Assembly: GCA_028274465.1 (NCBI GenBank)
Contig: CM051458.1
Location: 86,448,085-86,512,084, forward strand
Direction of reading: 5' to 3'
DNA from: Plantago ovata
Lineage: Eukaryota; Streptophyta; Magnoliopsida; Lamiales; Plantaginaceae
DNA length: 64,000 bases
Under the pieces are notes generated by a model. That model had not been told where the DNA came from, did no database searches, and saw nothing but the letters and a program-made list of their open reading frames with translations. Made by a program: the position numbers and the translations under genes. This document shows, piece by piece, positions 52,871 to 64,000 of the stretch; position 1 is the stretch's first letter, and each line of letters begins with the position of its first letter.

Positions 52871-53049
52871 CTCTTGTTTACATAAACTAAACTAGTAAAT
52901 ATTCCATTGAATTTTGACTAGGAATAACAAAGTTACAAATAATTAAATAAAAATCAATTAAAATGAAAAATGACATTCTCTTCGATTTTATTGATAGAAA
53001 ATTTGCGGGATAATTACATCAAGTATGATTGTTATTTTAAATTTTTCAG

Positions 53050-54440
53050 AATATACTCATCGTACACAGTTTGTGTTTTAAACTATTGTGAAATAAACTC
53101 GTCAAACATAGCTAAAGTAATGAAATACTGAAAAGAAGACTCGTCAAACACAATCGGTACTCTAAAGTACTGTGGAATAGACCTTTCACAGTTTATGTTT
53201 TAAACTATTGTGGAATACACCCGTCTAACATAGCTAGTGTTTTAAACTATTGCAAAATACATTCGTCTAGCATAGCTAGTGATGTAAACTATTGCGGAAT
53301 ACACTCGTCTAGCATAGCTAGTGCTATAAACTATTGCGGGATACACCCGTCTAACATAGCTAGTGTTTAAACTACTGTGGAATACACCCGTCTAACATAG
53401 CTAGTGTTCTAAACTATTGCGAAATAGACATGTCGATCCCACTCAGTGATCTAAACTATTGCAAAATAGACCCATCGAACAGAGTTTCTGATCTAAACTA
53501 TTGTAAAATAGAATCGTCGAACACATGTAGTTTTCTAAATTATTTTGCAATTCATTGGTCAAATACACTTAGTGCTCTAAACTATTGAAAAATGCACCGG
53601 TTGCACACAATTGGTGTTATAAACCATTGCAAAATTAATGCACCCATCGAACACTGCTAATGTTCTAAATTGTTGGAGAAATAGATCCGCAACATATAAT
53701 TGGTGTTCTAAGTTATTACGAGATATCGTCGAATGATGTTAGTATTCTAAATCATTATAGAATATAGACCCGTCAAATATGATTAGTGTTCTAAATTATT
53801 GCATAATAGATTCGTCAAATATAGTTAGTACTCTATATTGCATAACAGACCCATTGAACGTAGTTAGTGTTCTAAATTATTACGGAATAGACGTGTTCTA
53901 AATTATTACGGAATAGACTCGTCGACCATAATTAGTGTTGTAGAGAATTACAACAGAGATATCGAACATAGTTAGTGTTTTGAAGTACTGTGGAATGGAC
54001 CCGCAAAATATATTTAGTGATCTAAATTATTGTGTAATAAATTCGCCAAACACAATTAGTGTTCTAATTTTTTTGCGTAATAGACCTATTGAAAACCGAT
54101 AGTGCTCTAAAGTATTATGTAATAGACCTAAACAAAGTAAGTGCTCTAAGTTTTTTATGATATAGACCCGTCGAATATAGTTATTGCTATAGGCGTTACA
54201 TGCATTTAGTACTCTAAATTATTGTGGAGTAGACCCATCAAATACAGTTAGTTGTTGGTCTAAATTATTTCGGAATAGATCGTCGAATATAATATTTTGG
54301 AATAGACGGGCCGAATATAGTTACCGTTATAAACAATTGTCGAATAGACAGTTAAACATAGTTAATGCTCTAAATTATTACTGAATAGACTCGTGAAATA
54401 CAAATAGCGCTCTAAAGTATTGTGGAATAGTGATGACACT
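53050..54440. repeat. Degenerate 42-44-bp minisatellite, about 30 units
   Basis: Nearly 1.4 kb of tandem units of the form aaactattgcggaatacact cgtctagcatagctagtgct, best preserved at 53200-53440 and increasingly diverged to the right. Variable positions follow a pattern: the gtcgaacatag and ctaaattattg segments stay, the linkers vary. No open frame runs through it and no gene adjoins it. Confidence 0.9.
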
Positions 54441-54645
54441 ATTTTATATCCGCTTTATAGCCCCTAGATTGATTACTTTGTCACCATTTAGTATTAACTT
54501 CTTTGCATTTTACTAGTCTAGTTTCACCTTTTTGTTCATCTTTGCATTTCCAAATATTTTGGTATGTATTGGAGCAGTCTAGCCATTTTGATCACATCTC
54601 CCGAAAAGTGATAGCCACCACTATCCCGAATTGTATAGTGACGAG

Positions 54646-55178
54646 TAGGGGTGTTAACGAGTTTAGTACGATCTTTGTGTTATCGAGTGCCTAATCGTCT
54701 CATAGAAGTCGAGTTGATCTCGAGATGATCTTTGTCGAGTTTTAAAATTAAGTGATCAACCAAAAGCTCGCGAGCTTTGAGCTTGCTTACGAGCTTTTTA
54801 CGAGTAATTATTTAAAGTTACATATTTAGGTTAAAAATGATATTTATTATGTTCATAAATAAATAATATTTTCAATATTAATATTAATATGTTACTTAGT
54901 GTGTTAAATACAAAATATATATTCACAATAAATTATACTCCATACACTTTAGATATAACTATAAATATATGCCTACTAATATAATAAAGTAAAATAAAAA
55001 TTAAATTAATTATTGCTCGCGAGCTTCGATCACTTCTTCATGGTGATCGATTCATACTCGAAAATGAGTCGATCATGATCTCAATCAAGCTCACGTTGAC
55101 CGATCTCGAACACGATCTGAACTTTGACTGATCTTTTTCACGATTGCTCACGATCATATTGATTCGTTAACATACCTA
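54646..55178. mobile_element. hAT-like non-autonomous element, copy 2
   Basis: A 533-bp element with terminal inverted repeats taggggtgttaacga / tcgttaacataccta. It is bounded by 8-bp direct repeats with one mismatch, gtgacgag (54638-54645) and gtgacgaa (55179-55186). End sequence and duplication length are diagnostic of hAT elements. Its right half matches, inverted, the element at 13637. No transposase. Confidence 0.82.
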
Positions 55179-55186
55179 GTGACGAA

Positions 55187-56140
55187 TGATAATAATTGTG
55201 AAATTCTAAAGATGAGGTGTCACTTTGTACAAACATCAAACGGATTGGCGATTGCGCAATAATTCCAACATGTAAACTGGAATGTAATATTGGGTCCTTG
55301 CAAGTTGCATATTTGCAATATTAATTTGAATTGGGCGAGAAGCGTGAGTTTTACTATATTATATTAAATGCTCTACACTCTAGAGCAAGTACCCGGAAAT
55401 GAAGGCTCGATAGTGATGTTATGAAAACGCTTTTACGTGTCTCTCTCTCTCTATCTCCGCCCATAGCAGGCCGTGCCGTCTGGTTTGCCAATGTGTAGTT
55501 GTGTACTACAACCTTAAATTTCAATTTCATATGATATGATTTGACAAAGTATCTTTCATACGGATCTATTTAGGAATTTGGATCTGATCATCCCCCCAAC
55601 CCCACCATTTCTTAATTAGCTTGCAAGTATCATATCACATTAAAACCTATGGTTAAACTTTCACTTGGTCATTTAATCTCCCAATAAATGAAGTTTAATT
55701 GCCCGTCACATCACATTTTATTTAAACGCAACCAAAGTTTAAATGTCTAGTTAACTTTGCAAGTTATATAGTAGTATGGAGATTAATGAACTTCTCATAT
55801 CGTTTCTAATGATTTGACATTTGAATAGAGATGGATATATGATGCATGAAGTGATTCAGTGAGTTAAATGTAATTATACATGATGAAATACTGAAAACGA
55901 TCGCGAGATGAAGATGAAAACAAAAACTTGATTTTTTTCGTATTCAATTTCTCATCATATCCATGAGATGTGAATATATCAAATTAATAACTTGATAGTT
56001 TGGGCATAATATTAGTATATGAGAATTGAGCAATTACTAACGCACCACACACTACATTTTAATCATCCTAATTCATATCATTAATTCCAATATAGTTACA
56101 TAGTATAAACTAACATTCTGGTAGTCATTTATACACATCG
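55187..56140. other. Gene-free spacer
   Basis: No coding sequence, repeat array or element with clear ends was recognised. A short CT repeat lies near 55441-55455. Confidence 0.5.
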
Positions 56141-57319
56141 AATTTTTTTTTTTCTTTTTGAAACGGCTAAAAAATTATTATTCCATCACCGAGTATGAGA
56201 AATACTCATCAAGGTTCCACATACAAATACTCCATTCCACGGTTTACAGAAATGAGAAAAAAAACAGGCTAGACCAAGATACTAGCTCCTAATCAAGCTA
56301 CCAAACCAAATCGGAACCTCCATAAACTATCCACCTTGCTGCACCCTCCACTTAATTAACAGCAACAAAAGTAACAATATAGTAGTCACTGCAGTAGAGG
56401 CCAAACTTGAGTTCAAAAGTCTGGGGGCCTGTTTACGTCCGTGACATAATCACAAGGCCAATGTACACCTTGAAAACAAACAATGGTCAAAGGAAACAGA
56501 GGAGCACCAGAGATAGCACAGTAACGAGTTCATCCAGCAGTCAAAAGGCAGGGGTAAAAATCACAACACGAACTCACCCGAATGGCTCATGCGATCACGC
56601 TCCTACACCCTATGTCGGAAAGTGAACTTAAAACGAGCGACTTTAAGGTAGGAACATATGAAGCTTCATCAAACGCCAAGGTCCATCATTGTTAATGCGG
56701 GATGACTACGACTATGTTGTCTCTACCCCTCCTCTTAAGTTCACCCAACCAACAAGTGGCAAGCAATTTAAAGCCACACCAACATGAGCCAATCAAGTAA
56801 GTGACAACCTCACACTTTGTTCATTCGAACACACATGAGGGTCGGATCACCTCTCCATCAAACAAGTAAACCCGCCCAAAAATGAACAAACAAGTTAGAT
56901 AGATAAACCGGTACACCCTCGGAGAGGAAGAGGGAAGAGAAGTTCCCCAATAGCTTTACAAGTCGGGTTTTCACTTAGATTAAGGATTAAAAATCCAAAT
57001 ACGAAGTTGACTTAAGCCGTAAAGGATAAAGAGGAAATGTGACGAACATCCCGAGGACTTTCCAAGTCGGGTTTTTGCCTTGAATAGGAAATCCTATACA
57101 AGTTGACTCTAAGCCTTGAAAAATATCCGCCACATACCTCACCCTTCTCTCCCATCCAATAATCCAACGTCTCAAGCACCACAATGGTAACAAAGCTCCT
57201 CCTCACACCTATAATAGCAAACACAGCCAAAGGAAATCAAATATAAGTGTTAGAAATAAGCCAACAAACACCCCCTCCTCCTTCTCCTCCTCCCTCTCGT
57301 CTAACCCATCCCCTCTCCC

Positions 57320-58812
57320 TTACGCCAAGCAAAGTTGCGGTTCCATGCACCAAGAAGCCAACGATTCAATCTTTAGTGTCTCCTTTCCCTTCAACCACCA
57401 CCAACTATTCAATTTCACCTTCTCCACCACTTGCCACGGATTGAGACTCTCTTGTTTGAAAAGAACTCCATTCCTAGCCAACCATAGATTCCAAACCGTA
57501 GCATGCCAAATCAATTGCCACGCTTCTCTCAAACCTCTTGGTGCATTCTTCTCATGGTTTTCTAGGATCTCAAGTAAATTATCACCAATAGGATAATCTA
57601 CTCTAAGCCACCCACTCACAATTCTCCACACTTTTTTAGCAAAATCGCAACCACCCAAAACATGCCAAGTGGTCTCCTCACTCACCCCACACGAGTTACA
57701 CCCCTTTTCCGACTCGCTAATGAAGATGCCTCTTCTCTCCAAATTCGCTTTAGTGGGTATCCTATCTTGTAGGGCTTTCCAAACAAAAACATTTACCTTC
57801 GAAGGGGTCAATTTACACCAAATTTCCTTTGCCCATCTTTGTAAAACTTGATCTTCCTCATAAGAATGTAGAACCCTATAGCCCTCTTTTGTAGAATAGT
57901 TCCCTTCTTTACTTTTGTTCCACCGCCAAGAGTCCTTCATTTCCTCCCCCCGATTGTACGTTCCCACCATGTGCTTTAACCTCTCCTCATCCTTTCTCCC
58001 AATCAAAAAGACTACGTCTCCAATCTCCATGATACACGACTCCTCCCTCCATCCAACTTACTCTCTCTTTCACCAAACAATCCTTCCTTTTATCCAAGTT
58101 GTATAATCTTGGAAAAATCTCGTTCAATGCTCTCTCTCTTCCTCCCCATCTATCTTCCCAAAATGAAGTACTTGCTCCATCGCCCACAACCTTTTGACAC
58201 CCCTTCTCAAACCACTCATTTGCTCCAACGCTACCAATCCGACCACTTTCTTGGTATTCTCTTCCCTTTTGCAATAATATCCACATTCTCTTTCCAAGCG
58301 CCGTATTTTGATTCAAGAACCTTCACCCAAAGTTCATTTCCTCCTTGTAACATTCTCCAACCCCACCTTCCTAGAAGTGCGAGATTAAAATTTCGCAAAT
58401 CCTTGATCCCTAGTCCCCCTTTCATCTTTGGTCCACACACATTCTTCCATGCCACCCACGAAATCTTCCTCTTTTCTTTATCCACATCCCCTCCCCAAAG
58501 GAATCTTCTTTGGAGTCCTTTTAGTTCATTCAAGATCCCCACCGGAGCTTTGAAGAAGGAAAGATAATACATCGGTAGAGCCCCAAGCACCGCATTGATA
58601 ATTACCACTCTTCCTCCAAGGGACAAATATTTATTTTCTAGGAGCCCTAATCTCCTTGTGAATTTACCTTTCACCTCTTTCCACAATCTTTTCTCCCTAG
58701 CTAAGCCTCCGATAGGAAGCCCCAAGTAATTGAAAGGTGTAGTTTCGACCTTGCAACCAAGAAGTGTAGCCCATGACTCAAGTGTTTCCCCTTGTACTCC
58801 CACTCCGATCAA
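57320..58812 (-). pseudogene. LINE ORF2, RT C-terminal part and zf-RVT domain, frameshifted
   Basis: Three overlapping frames continue ORF2 downstream of the RT. 58812-58231 reads NYLGLPIGGLAREKRLWKEV and GRVVIINAVLGALPMYYLSF, the conserved block after the RT palm. 58316-57987 carries ASTSFWEDRWGG. 58030-57320 is the zinc-binding zf-RVT domain: WCKLTPSKVNVFVWKALQDR, CNSCGVSEETTWHVLGGCDF, and WNLWLARNGVLF near the end. Frame changes near 58240 and 58000 make it non-functional. Confidence 0.85.
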
Positions 58813-58835
58813 CCGGCTCTTATGGAAGTTAATAT

Positions 58836-60548
58836 TTAGACCGTGACCAACTCAAAACTCCTCAAGATTCCTTTTATTGCTACCACATTTTCCACACTTG
58901 CCTCTCCAAGGATAAGAGAATCATCTGCAAATTGTAAGTGAGAGCAAGGAACATTATCCTTCCCTACTAGCACCGGCTTGAACACTTCTTCCTCACATGC
59001 TTTCCTAATCATCCTACTAAGACACTCCGCCATGATCAAGTAGAGAAAAGGAGAAAGTGGATCTCCTTGTCTCAAACCCCTATGAAGATGAAACTCCTTC
59101 GTTGGACTCCCATTCACTAGAATCGACGTGGAGACCGTAGACACACACTCTTTGATCCACTTTAACCACCGCTCCCCGAACCCCAACAACTCCATCATAC
59201 GAAATAGAGTCTCCCAACTTACGGAGTCATAAGCCTTCTCGAAGTCGATCTTAAATAAAAAGATCTCCTTCTTCCTCTTCTTAGCCTCATCCAACACTTC
59301 ATTTGCAACTAGAACCCCATCAAGAATGTTTCGATTTCCAATAAAAGCCGATTGGTTTTTGGAAATAACCTCCTCCAAAACTTTACTCAACCGAGTTGCT
59401 AGCACTTTCGCAACGATCTTGTACACACTCCCCACTAAAGAAATTGGCCTATAATCCCCTATAGCCACCGGATTTGCCTTCTCTGGTATAAGGGTGATGA
59501 ACGTGCTATTGATACCTTTGCATAGCTTCCCGGAATGAAAAAATTCGGAAAAAAGTCTACAAAGATCCTCCTTCACCACAATCCACATAGCTTTAAAGAA
59601 TCCCCCTCCAAAATCGTCCGGGCCCGGGCTCTTGTCACTCCCACAACTCCAAACCGCTTCCTTTACTTCCCCTTCACTAAACGGAGATTCCAAAAAACAC
59701 CTAGAGTCCCTCGAAAGAGTAGTCCCTCCTAGGTCACGGACTCTAAAAGAGTCGTCCTCTCTTTGATGAAAATGATTTTCGAAGAAACTAAAGACTCCAT
59801 CTCTAACCTCATTAATTTCCTCTAGCCACTTGCCATTTATTCGAATTCCCCTTATTTGTTTAGCCCTTCCTCTTCTTGCCAAAGCACCATGGAAAAATTT
59901 TGTGTTCGCATCTCCCTCCTTTACCCAATGAACCTTGGCTTGTTGAAGTTTTAAGGAGCCTTTCCAAGTTAAGAGATTTTGAATGTCAATCATTAGATTC
60001 CTTCTATGCTCACTTTCCTCCCCTCCTACGGTAGCTCGCTGTCCCGACCCCGCACCTAATTCCTCCTGATCAACCCGCTGCTGTGTATGTGAAGTTGGCC
60101 GCCCAAGCAGCCCTTCCGTTTCTGCTGTACGGCCAGACTGCCAGCCCTCACCAGTTGCGCCCCTCTCATTACTCGGCCATCCCTGATCGAGCCCTCCCAG
60201 CTCCTCAACTCCTATGCTAACCACTGTTCTCACCCGAGAGCTACTCGAACGTGACAAGTTCTCACTTAACAAACGTGTATCTCCTTCCAAAGCCAGATCC
60301 AAGCTAGCTAATTCATCCTCTAACAAAGTAATCTTCTTATCAATCAACCCAAAATGTTCACTATGCCACAACTTTAAGAGTAGTTTCAACCTCTTTAGCT
60401 TCTCCTTAATTACAAAGCTTGCCCAACCCGTTATACCTTCTTCTCTCCACGAATTCTCTACAAGTTTAGAGAACCCCTTTTCTTTAATCCAACCATTCAC
60501 AAACCGAAATGGTTTGGGCCCCCAATCACGACCATCTTCTTTTAGCAC
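58836..60548 (-). pseudogene. LINE ORF2, reverse transcriptase domain with in-frame insert
   Basis: A 570-codon open frame. Conserved RT pieces: WVKEGDANTKFFHGALARRG, AVWSCGSDKSPGPDDFGGGF, FITLIPEKANPVAIGDYRPI, SLVGSVYKIVAKVLATRLSK, FLFKIDFEKAYDSVSWETLF, HLHRGLRQGDPLSPFLYLIM and the catalytic FADDS. Residues ~98-178 (60257-60015) are foreign to the family: Gly/Glu/Arg/Ser-rich, GC-rich, and replacing nothing. The frame is lost after FELVTV near 58836 by a one-base shift. Confidence 0.88.
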
Positions 60549-61231
60549 AATTGCAACATGATCCGAATCCTCCTCTTAAGTCCTACTTGACTTAGATTAG
60601 GCCACTTTTTCACCCAACTTTCCGAAAGAAGGAAACGATCCAAACGGCTACAACACTCACCATTATCCCTATACCAAGTGTATTTTCTCCTACTCAAAGG
60701 TATATCAACAAGATTTAGCTCTTCAATGAACTTGTTAAGCGGGTTCGAAATTGACATCCCCATACTCCTCCTTCTTCCCTTCCTTTCCGAATCCCTACGA
60801 ATAGCGTTGAAATCACCGCAAAGACACCAAAGACCATCCAAGTCACCTTCTAAGCGCTCCCTCAAGGCATCCCAAAGAGCCTCTCTTTTCTCCTTAGTGC
60901 AAGAAGTATAAATGTTCACAATATTCACCACTACTCCGTTCCAACTACCTACTACTCCAAGAGCTCCTTCCTCTCCCCAAAAGGAGATTTTTTCAAACAA
61001 ATCTCTATTCCACATGCAAAGGATACCACCCGAGGCTCCTAACGAGCCCGAAAACACCCAATCCACATTTGTTCCACCCCATAACAACTCCACGTCTTTT
61101 CTAGAGAAAACCTCTTTTTTCGTTTCTTGCAAGCAAACGAACTCTACTTTCTCCACATTTATTAATCTCCTAATCTCCTCTTTTTTCAAAGACCCCCCTA
61201 AACCCCTAACATTAAAGCTCAACATAATCAT
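60542..61231 (-). pseudogene. LINE ORF2, APE-type endonuclease domain
   Basis: Begins MIMLSFNVRGLGGSLKKEEI. Contains the expected nuclease signatures: NVRGLG, CLQETKKE (catalytic Glu), LCGDFNAIR (Asp, Asn) and CSRLDRFLLS. This domain nicks the target DNA to prime reverse transcription. It would normally run straight into the RT; here a frameshift near 60560 separates them and adds a false tail after LSQVGLKRR. Confidence 0.9.
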
Positions 61232-61277
61232 GGTCCACCTCCCAAGTTTCCAAGCCCCAAGGCCACAATCGAATCTT

Positions 61278-61620
61278 TTACACTCTTAAGGTCCCTTTGT
61301 TCCCAAGACTAAAAAATTTCCCCAACTTTCTCCTTCTCCGTTTCGCTAAAAAGCCAAGGTTTGCTCCAACTTCCACCAAATCCTTCACCACTACTTTTCT
61401 ACAAGACTCCCGAGAAGTAATAACTTCCCCACTTTTATTCGCTAAAGCCACCTCTTCATCATCTAACTCCCCAATAAAGTTTGCCCACTTATCTTTTTTC
61501 CGAGTGAGAGAAGCACTCCCTTTTTTCAAAGACTTTTTTCCGGATTGAGAAACAACCTTCCGATTTTGTTTTTCTACTTTATTTCGAGAGGCCAACTTCT
61601 TTTTCCCTTTTTCGAGTTCC
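61278..61620 (-). pseudogene. LINE ORF1 C-terminal remnant
   Basis: A lysine/arginine-rich frame (ASRNKVEKQNRKVVSQSGKK, then KRRRRKLGKFFSLGNKGTLR) ends 46 bp upstream of the endonuclease ATG. Position, basic composition and lack of a start fit the end of a LINE ORF1 that was cut by 5' truncation. No zinc knuckle is visible. Assignment is by position. Confidence 0.5.
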
Positions 61621-61639
61621 TCCCAAAAGGTTCGATATA

Positions 61640-62629
61640 TTTATGCGAACCAATGGTTTATAAATGTGCAGATCTAAATGTATACTATTGGTAGAGCCGT
61701 AGAGGGTTCATAGTGGACACGAACTATTTCCCATAATTTATAAACATGGTATACAGAGCAGTTGTTACAGTTCAAGAATGCGTACTTGGGAAAACCCAAC
61801 AACCGATCTGTTAAGGCTCTATAAAGTGCATCCACTTCCACTCCCTCTAATATGGGCAACATGTGTACTTAAACTGTGTCTCCTCTGCTTATGGATCACA
61901 AATTCACAATTCACAAATTCCCAAATCACAAATAATTGAATTGATCAAAGTTAATTCTAAAATTGAAAAATATACTCTTTGATATTCTTGACTTCACTGA
62001 CGTTTGTCTCACAACAATTGTGTTTCGTTGGACGCCAGACATATGTGACTTTCGGATCACATGCTCCTCGGACATTTCTCTAGATTAAAAAATCTTCTTT
62101 GAGAAGTGCCTGTAATAAAAGTATAAAACAACTGTTGCTGTTTCTCTCGAACTAGGTATAAGTTAAAATACATGTTTGGAACTAATTATGATTGTTTAGT
62201 AGTGTCCAGTTTGGTTGGGTGGGAGTGAATTTAAAAAACCAATAAGGGTTAAAATGATGCAACTGGAAATGAAGTTTAAAAGTCGATAGATTTTTACGTG
62301 CACGCCGTGTGAAAATTTAAATAAAAAGAACATAAGTTTGAATAGAAATGTCGCAGTCATGCCCGATATACCGAGACAATTTTAAAAACATAAAATTTAA
62401 CTTGTTAAATTTACATATTTACAATATTTCTAGCTCCCTTTAACTTTAACTGTTATTATTGATTTTCATACGTATACATTTAATCTAGTAATCAAAATCG
62501 TTTCAATTTATCGTAAATTAGTCATTAAGCATAGAGGAAAGGTATTTTAAAAAATTATACTCATTATAATTTTATAATATAATATAATATAATTATTTAA
62601 TGTTTTATTCTGGTATGGTTTGAACATTT
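61640..62629. other. Gene-free spacer between the two LINE copies
   Basis: One 62-codon minus-strand frame (61674-61862, MLPILEGVEVDALYRAL...) has mixed composition but no recognisable family. The rest is AT-rich non-coding sequence. Confidence 0.4.
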
Positions 62630-62644
62630 GAATTTGAAATTGTT

Positions 62645-63207
62645 CTTTTTTTTTTGAAAGAGCGCAAAATATCAGTAAGCAAATAGAGGAGTTACAACAG
62701 TGAGGTCGTCCCGGCACGTAACCATACGAGGACACCACTTATTCAAATCCTGATGCAAATACACGGAAATCCATTCGGGACATAGATCCCAGATACTAAC
62801 AGAGTTCCTACATGGACTAGCTACTATCTGATTCGAAACTATGCCAGAAGGTACCAAACTAAGCAAACCGCTGCCTAACTTGGCCAAAACATCCGCCGTA
62901 TTATTGCATTCCCTATACAAAGTTGAGCTGCCATTCCTCTACTTGCTCCAGAAGTGATCTAATCTGCTGCACCAGAGGATGATGCCTCCATGTCGGAATC
63001 ATCTTCCTGTTAACACAAGAAACAACATACATGGAATCAGATTGAAGTTCAAGCGAAGAAACACCAAGTTGTAAAGCTAGACGAAGACCATGTAGCAAAC
63101 CATAAAGTTCAGCACAGTTATTGTCAGTAAAACCTAGCGCAACAGAAAAAGCTTTAAGAAAAGTGTCATCACGAGTACGGAGAAGTCCACCACGGCCAGC
63201 TACCCCC
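62645..63207 (-). mobile_element. 5'-truncated LINE insertion with RNase H domain and 15-bp target duplication
   Basis: The sequence gaatttgaaattgtt is repeated exactly at 62630-62644 and 63208-63222. Between the copies a 563-bp insert starts with a T-run (A-tail on the minus strand). On the minus strand it encodes the last part of a plant LINE ORF2, the RNase H-like domain: ALGFTDNNCAELYGLLHGLR, LELQSDSMYVV and YRECNNTADVLAKLG. A two-base loss near 62915 breaks the frame. Confidence 0.93.
62672..63200 (-). pseudogene. LINE RNase H-like domain (RVT_3), frameshifted
   Basis: RNase H removes the RNA strand after reverse transcription. The glutamate of NCAELYGLLHGL and the aspartate of LQSDS are the expected acidic residues; the last acidic residue lies in NNTADVLAKLG. 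The N-terminal acidic residue region (the usual DGA/DAS strand) is missing because of the truncation. Frames change near 62915. Confidence 0.82.
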
Positions 63208-63222
63208 GAATTTGAAATTGTT

Positions 63223-64000
63223 GATTTCTCATTGCGTAGAGTTGGACACTCATAATAATATACCACTTGAACATTTGAAATTGTTTTATTCTGTAATTTA
63301 CCACTTTAATTTTTTTTCGATAACTTTCAACTTTAACTCATAATTACTATTAACTTATAATGATAAAATATTTAAGGAAATCATTTATGAAAATATAGAA
63401 CTTATATTTTATAATATAATTTTATAAAATATTTTATCATTATAGTTTAAGAGTAATTGAGAGTTAAAATTGAAAACTGTTGAGTGAAAAAAAAAATCAA
63501 AAATTGAATAATTTCCTTTTGGAGAGAGGATATGTGTGGACATTTTTAACATTAGCACAAATCAAACACTTTAGTCTAGGGAACGATGGTGTAGGCTTAA
63601 AATAATGTTCAATTGTTTATGAAATATGTAATGTCAACTACTAAGACGTAGGAGAAATTGGTATAATCGGAGTCCGGAGACGAAACGATACCTCGGGTAG
63701 AAATTGAGGGAAAGGATAAGTACTTTACCTATTTAATACACAACCCCAAGAAAGATTTAATTTAAACATGTTGCGTTGCGTTGCGTAATTTATATATGAA
63801 AAGACTTTTAACATTTAAGTATCTCGTCTATCGTGATAGAAAATATACTTCTATAAATCAGAATTATTACCCCTCATGGTTACAAATGTGACATGTGATT
63901 TGAACTATTTGTTTTAATAAAAAATTACATAAAAGAACCAATCTAGAGCACCTAATTGCTAAAACAACCATTTAAAAAATATCTTACAAAAAGATCATTC
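63223..64000. other. AT-rich non-coding end of window with a palindromic element
   Basis: About 63295-63530 is a foldback. actttcaactttaactcataattact..taatgataaaatattt on the left matches the complement of aaatattttatcattatagtttaagagtaatt on the right, as in the other MITEs here. Nothing else was recognised up to the window end. Confidence 0.5.

Larger units (their letters stand above)
49459..53049. other. URGT promoter and gene-free spacer
   Basis: The first few hundred bases should hold the URGT leader and promoter on the minus strand. The rest has no supported gene, only the small insertions listed separately. About 50400-51890 may be a hAT-type or other non-autonomous element, because gagggatttg-type subterminal repeats occur near both ends in opposite orientation, but clean termini were not found. 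Confidence 0.5.
56141..61635 (-). mobile_element. L1-type LINE retrotransposon, broken, 5'-truncated
   Basis: A non-LTR element in minus orientation. The T-run at 56143-56160 is the A-tail. Reading leftward from the 5' side: a short ORF1 remnant, an APE-type endonuclease, reverse transcriptase and a zinc-binding RT C-terminus, then about 1.2 kb of 3' non-coding sequence. At least four frameshifts separate the parts. ORF1 lacks its start, so the copy is 5'-truncated near 61620-61635. I could not find a convincing target duplication, so the 5' boundary is uncertain. Confidence 0.88.

Noticed and set aside
53050..54440. CRISPR-like array
   Set aside because: The regular ~43-bp period comes from contiguous degenerate tandem units without unique spacers, and the window is a plant nuclear genome.
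57915..58567. Plus-strand open frames opposite the LINE
   Set aside because: Antisense shadows of LINE ORF2; Ser/Pro/Phe-rich with no family resemblance.
61674..61862. 62-codon frame MLPILEGVEVDALYRAL...
   Set aside because: Composition is protein-like but no family, no splice partners and no promoter were found, so it is only noted in the spacer entry.

Overview
The window is nuclear DNA of a flowering plant, almost certainly a eudicot. Genes are intron-rich with GT-AG junctions, intergenic DNA is AT-rich, MITEs, hAT- and MULE-like elements and L1-type LINEs are common, and the proteins are plant families (LysM receptor kinase, MIZ1-like DUF617, PADRE/DUF4228, URGT sugar-nucleotide transporter). 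The species cannot be named from sequence alone.

Layout. 1-5105 (+): the 3' ten coding exons of a CCR4-NOT subunit 11 gene whose first exon(s) are not recognised in the window. 5917-9775: a repeat cluster with a palindromic MITE and a dead intron-less AFG1-like ATPase copy (-) split by two insertions, followed by a hAT-like MITE and a Harbinger-like element. 10206-10841 (+): PADRE/DUF4228 protein. 15482-16174 (+): MIZ1-like protein. 18782-20347 (+): AP-1 sigma adaptin, 7 coding exons. 20681-22663 (-): LYK4/LYK5-like LysM receptor pseudokinase. 25047-25643 (-): calmodulin-like protein. 26916-28304: internally deleted MULE with intact TIRs and a 9-bp target duplication. 31430-34809 (+): HDA19-type histone deacetylase with a minisatellite running up to its start codon. 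36448-44186 (-): DNAJ10-like J-protein, 10 coding exons. 46181-49458 (-): URGT-type UDP-rhamnose/UDP-galactose transporter, 5 exons. 49.5-56.1 kb: no gene, but small insertions, a 43-bp minisatellite and a hAT-like element. 56.1-61.6 kb (-): broken LINE. 62645-63207 (-): 5'-truncated LINE tail with a 15-bp target duplication.

The genes do not form a pathway. Several (PADRE, DUF617, CML, URGT, DnaJ10) match, from memory, the gene content of the duplicated Arabidopsis chromosome 1 segments near At1g21010-At1g21080 and At1g76600-At1g76700, which suggests conserved microsynteny. All exon junctions were read by eye from frame continuity and GT-AG signals and sum to full codons in each gene. I found no convincing undescribed molecular system. 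The most interesting material is the HDA19 leader minisatellite, the nested insertions in the AFG1 pseudogene, the non-autonomous transposons with readable target duplications, and an in-frame GC-rich insert in the LINE.
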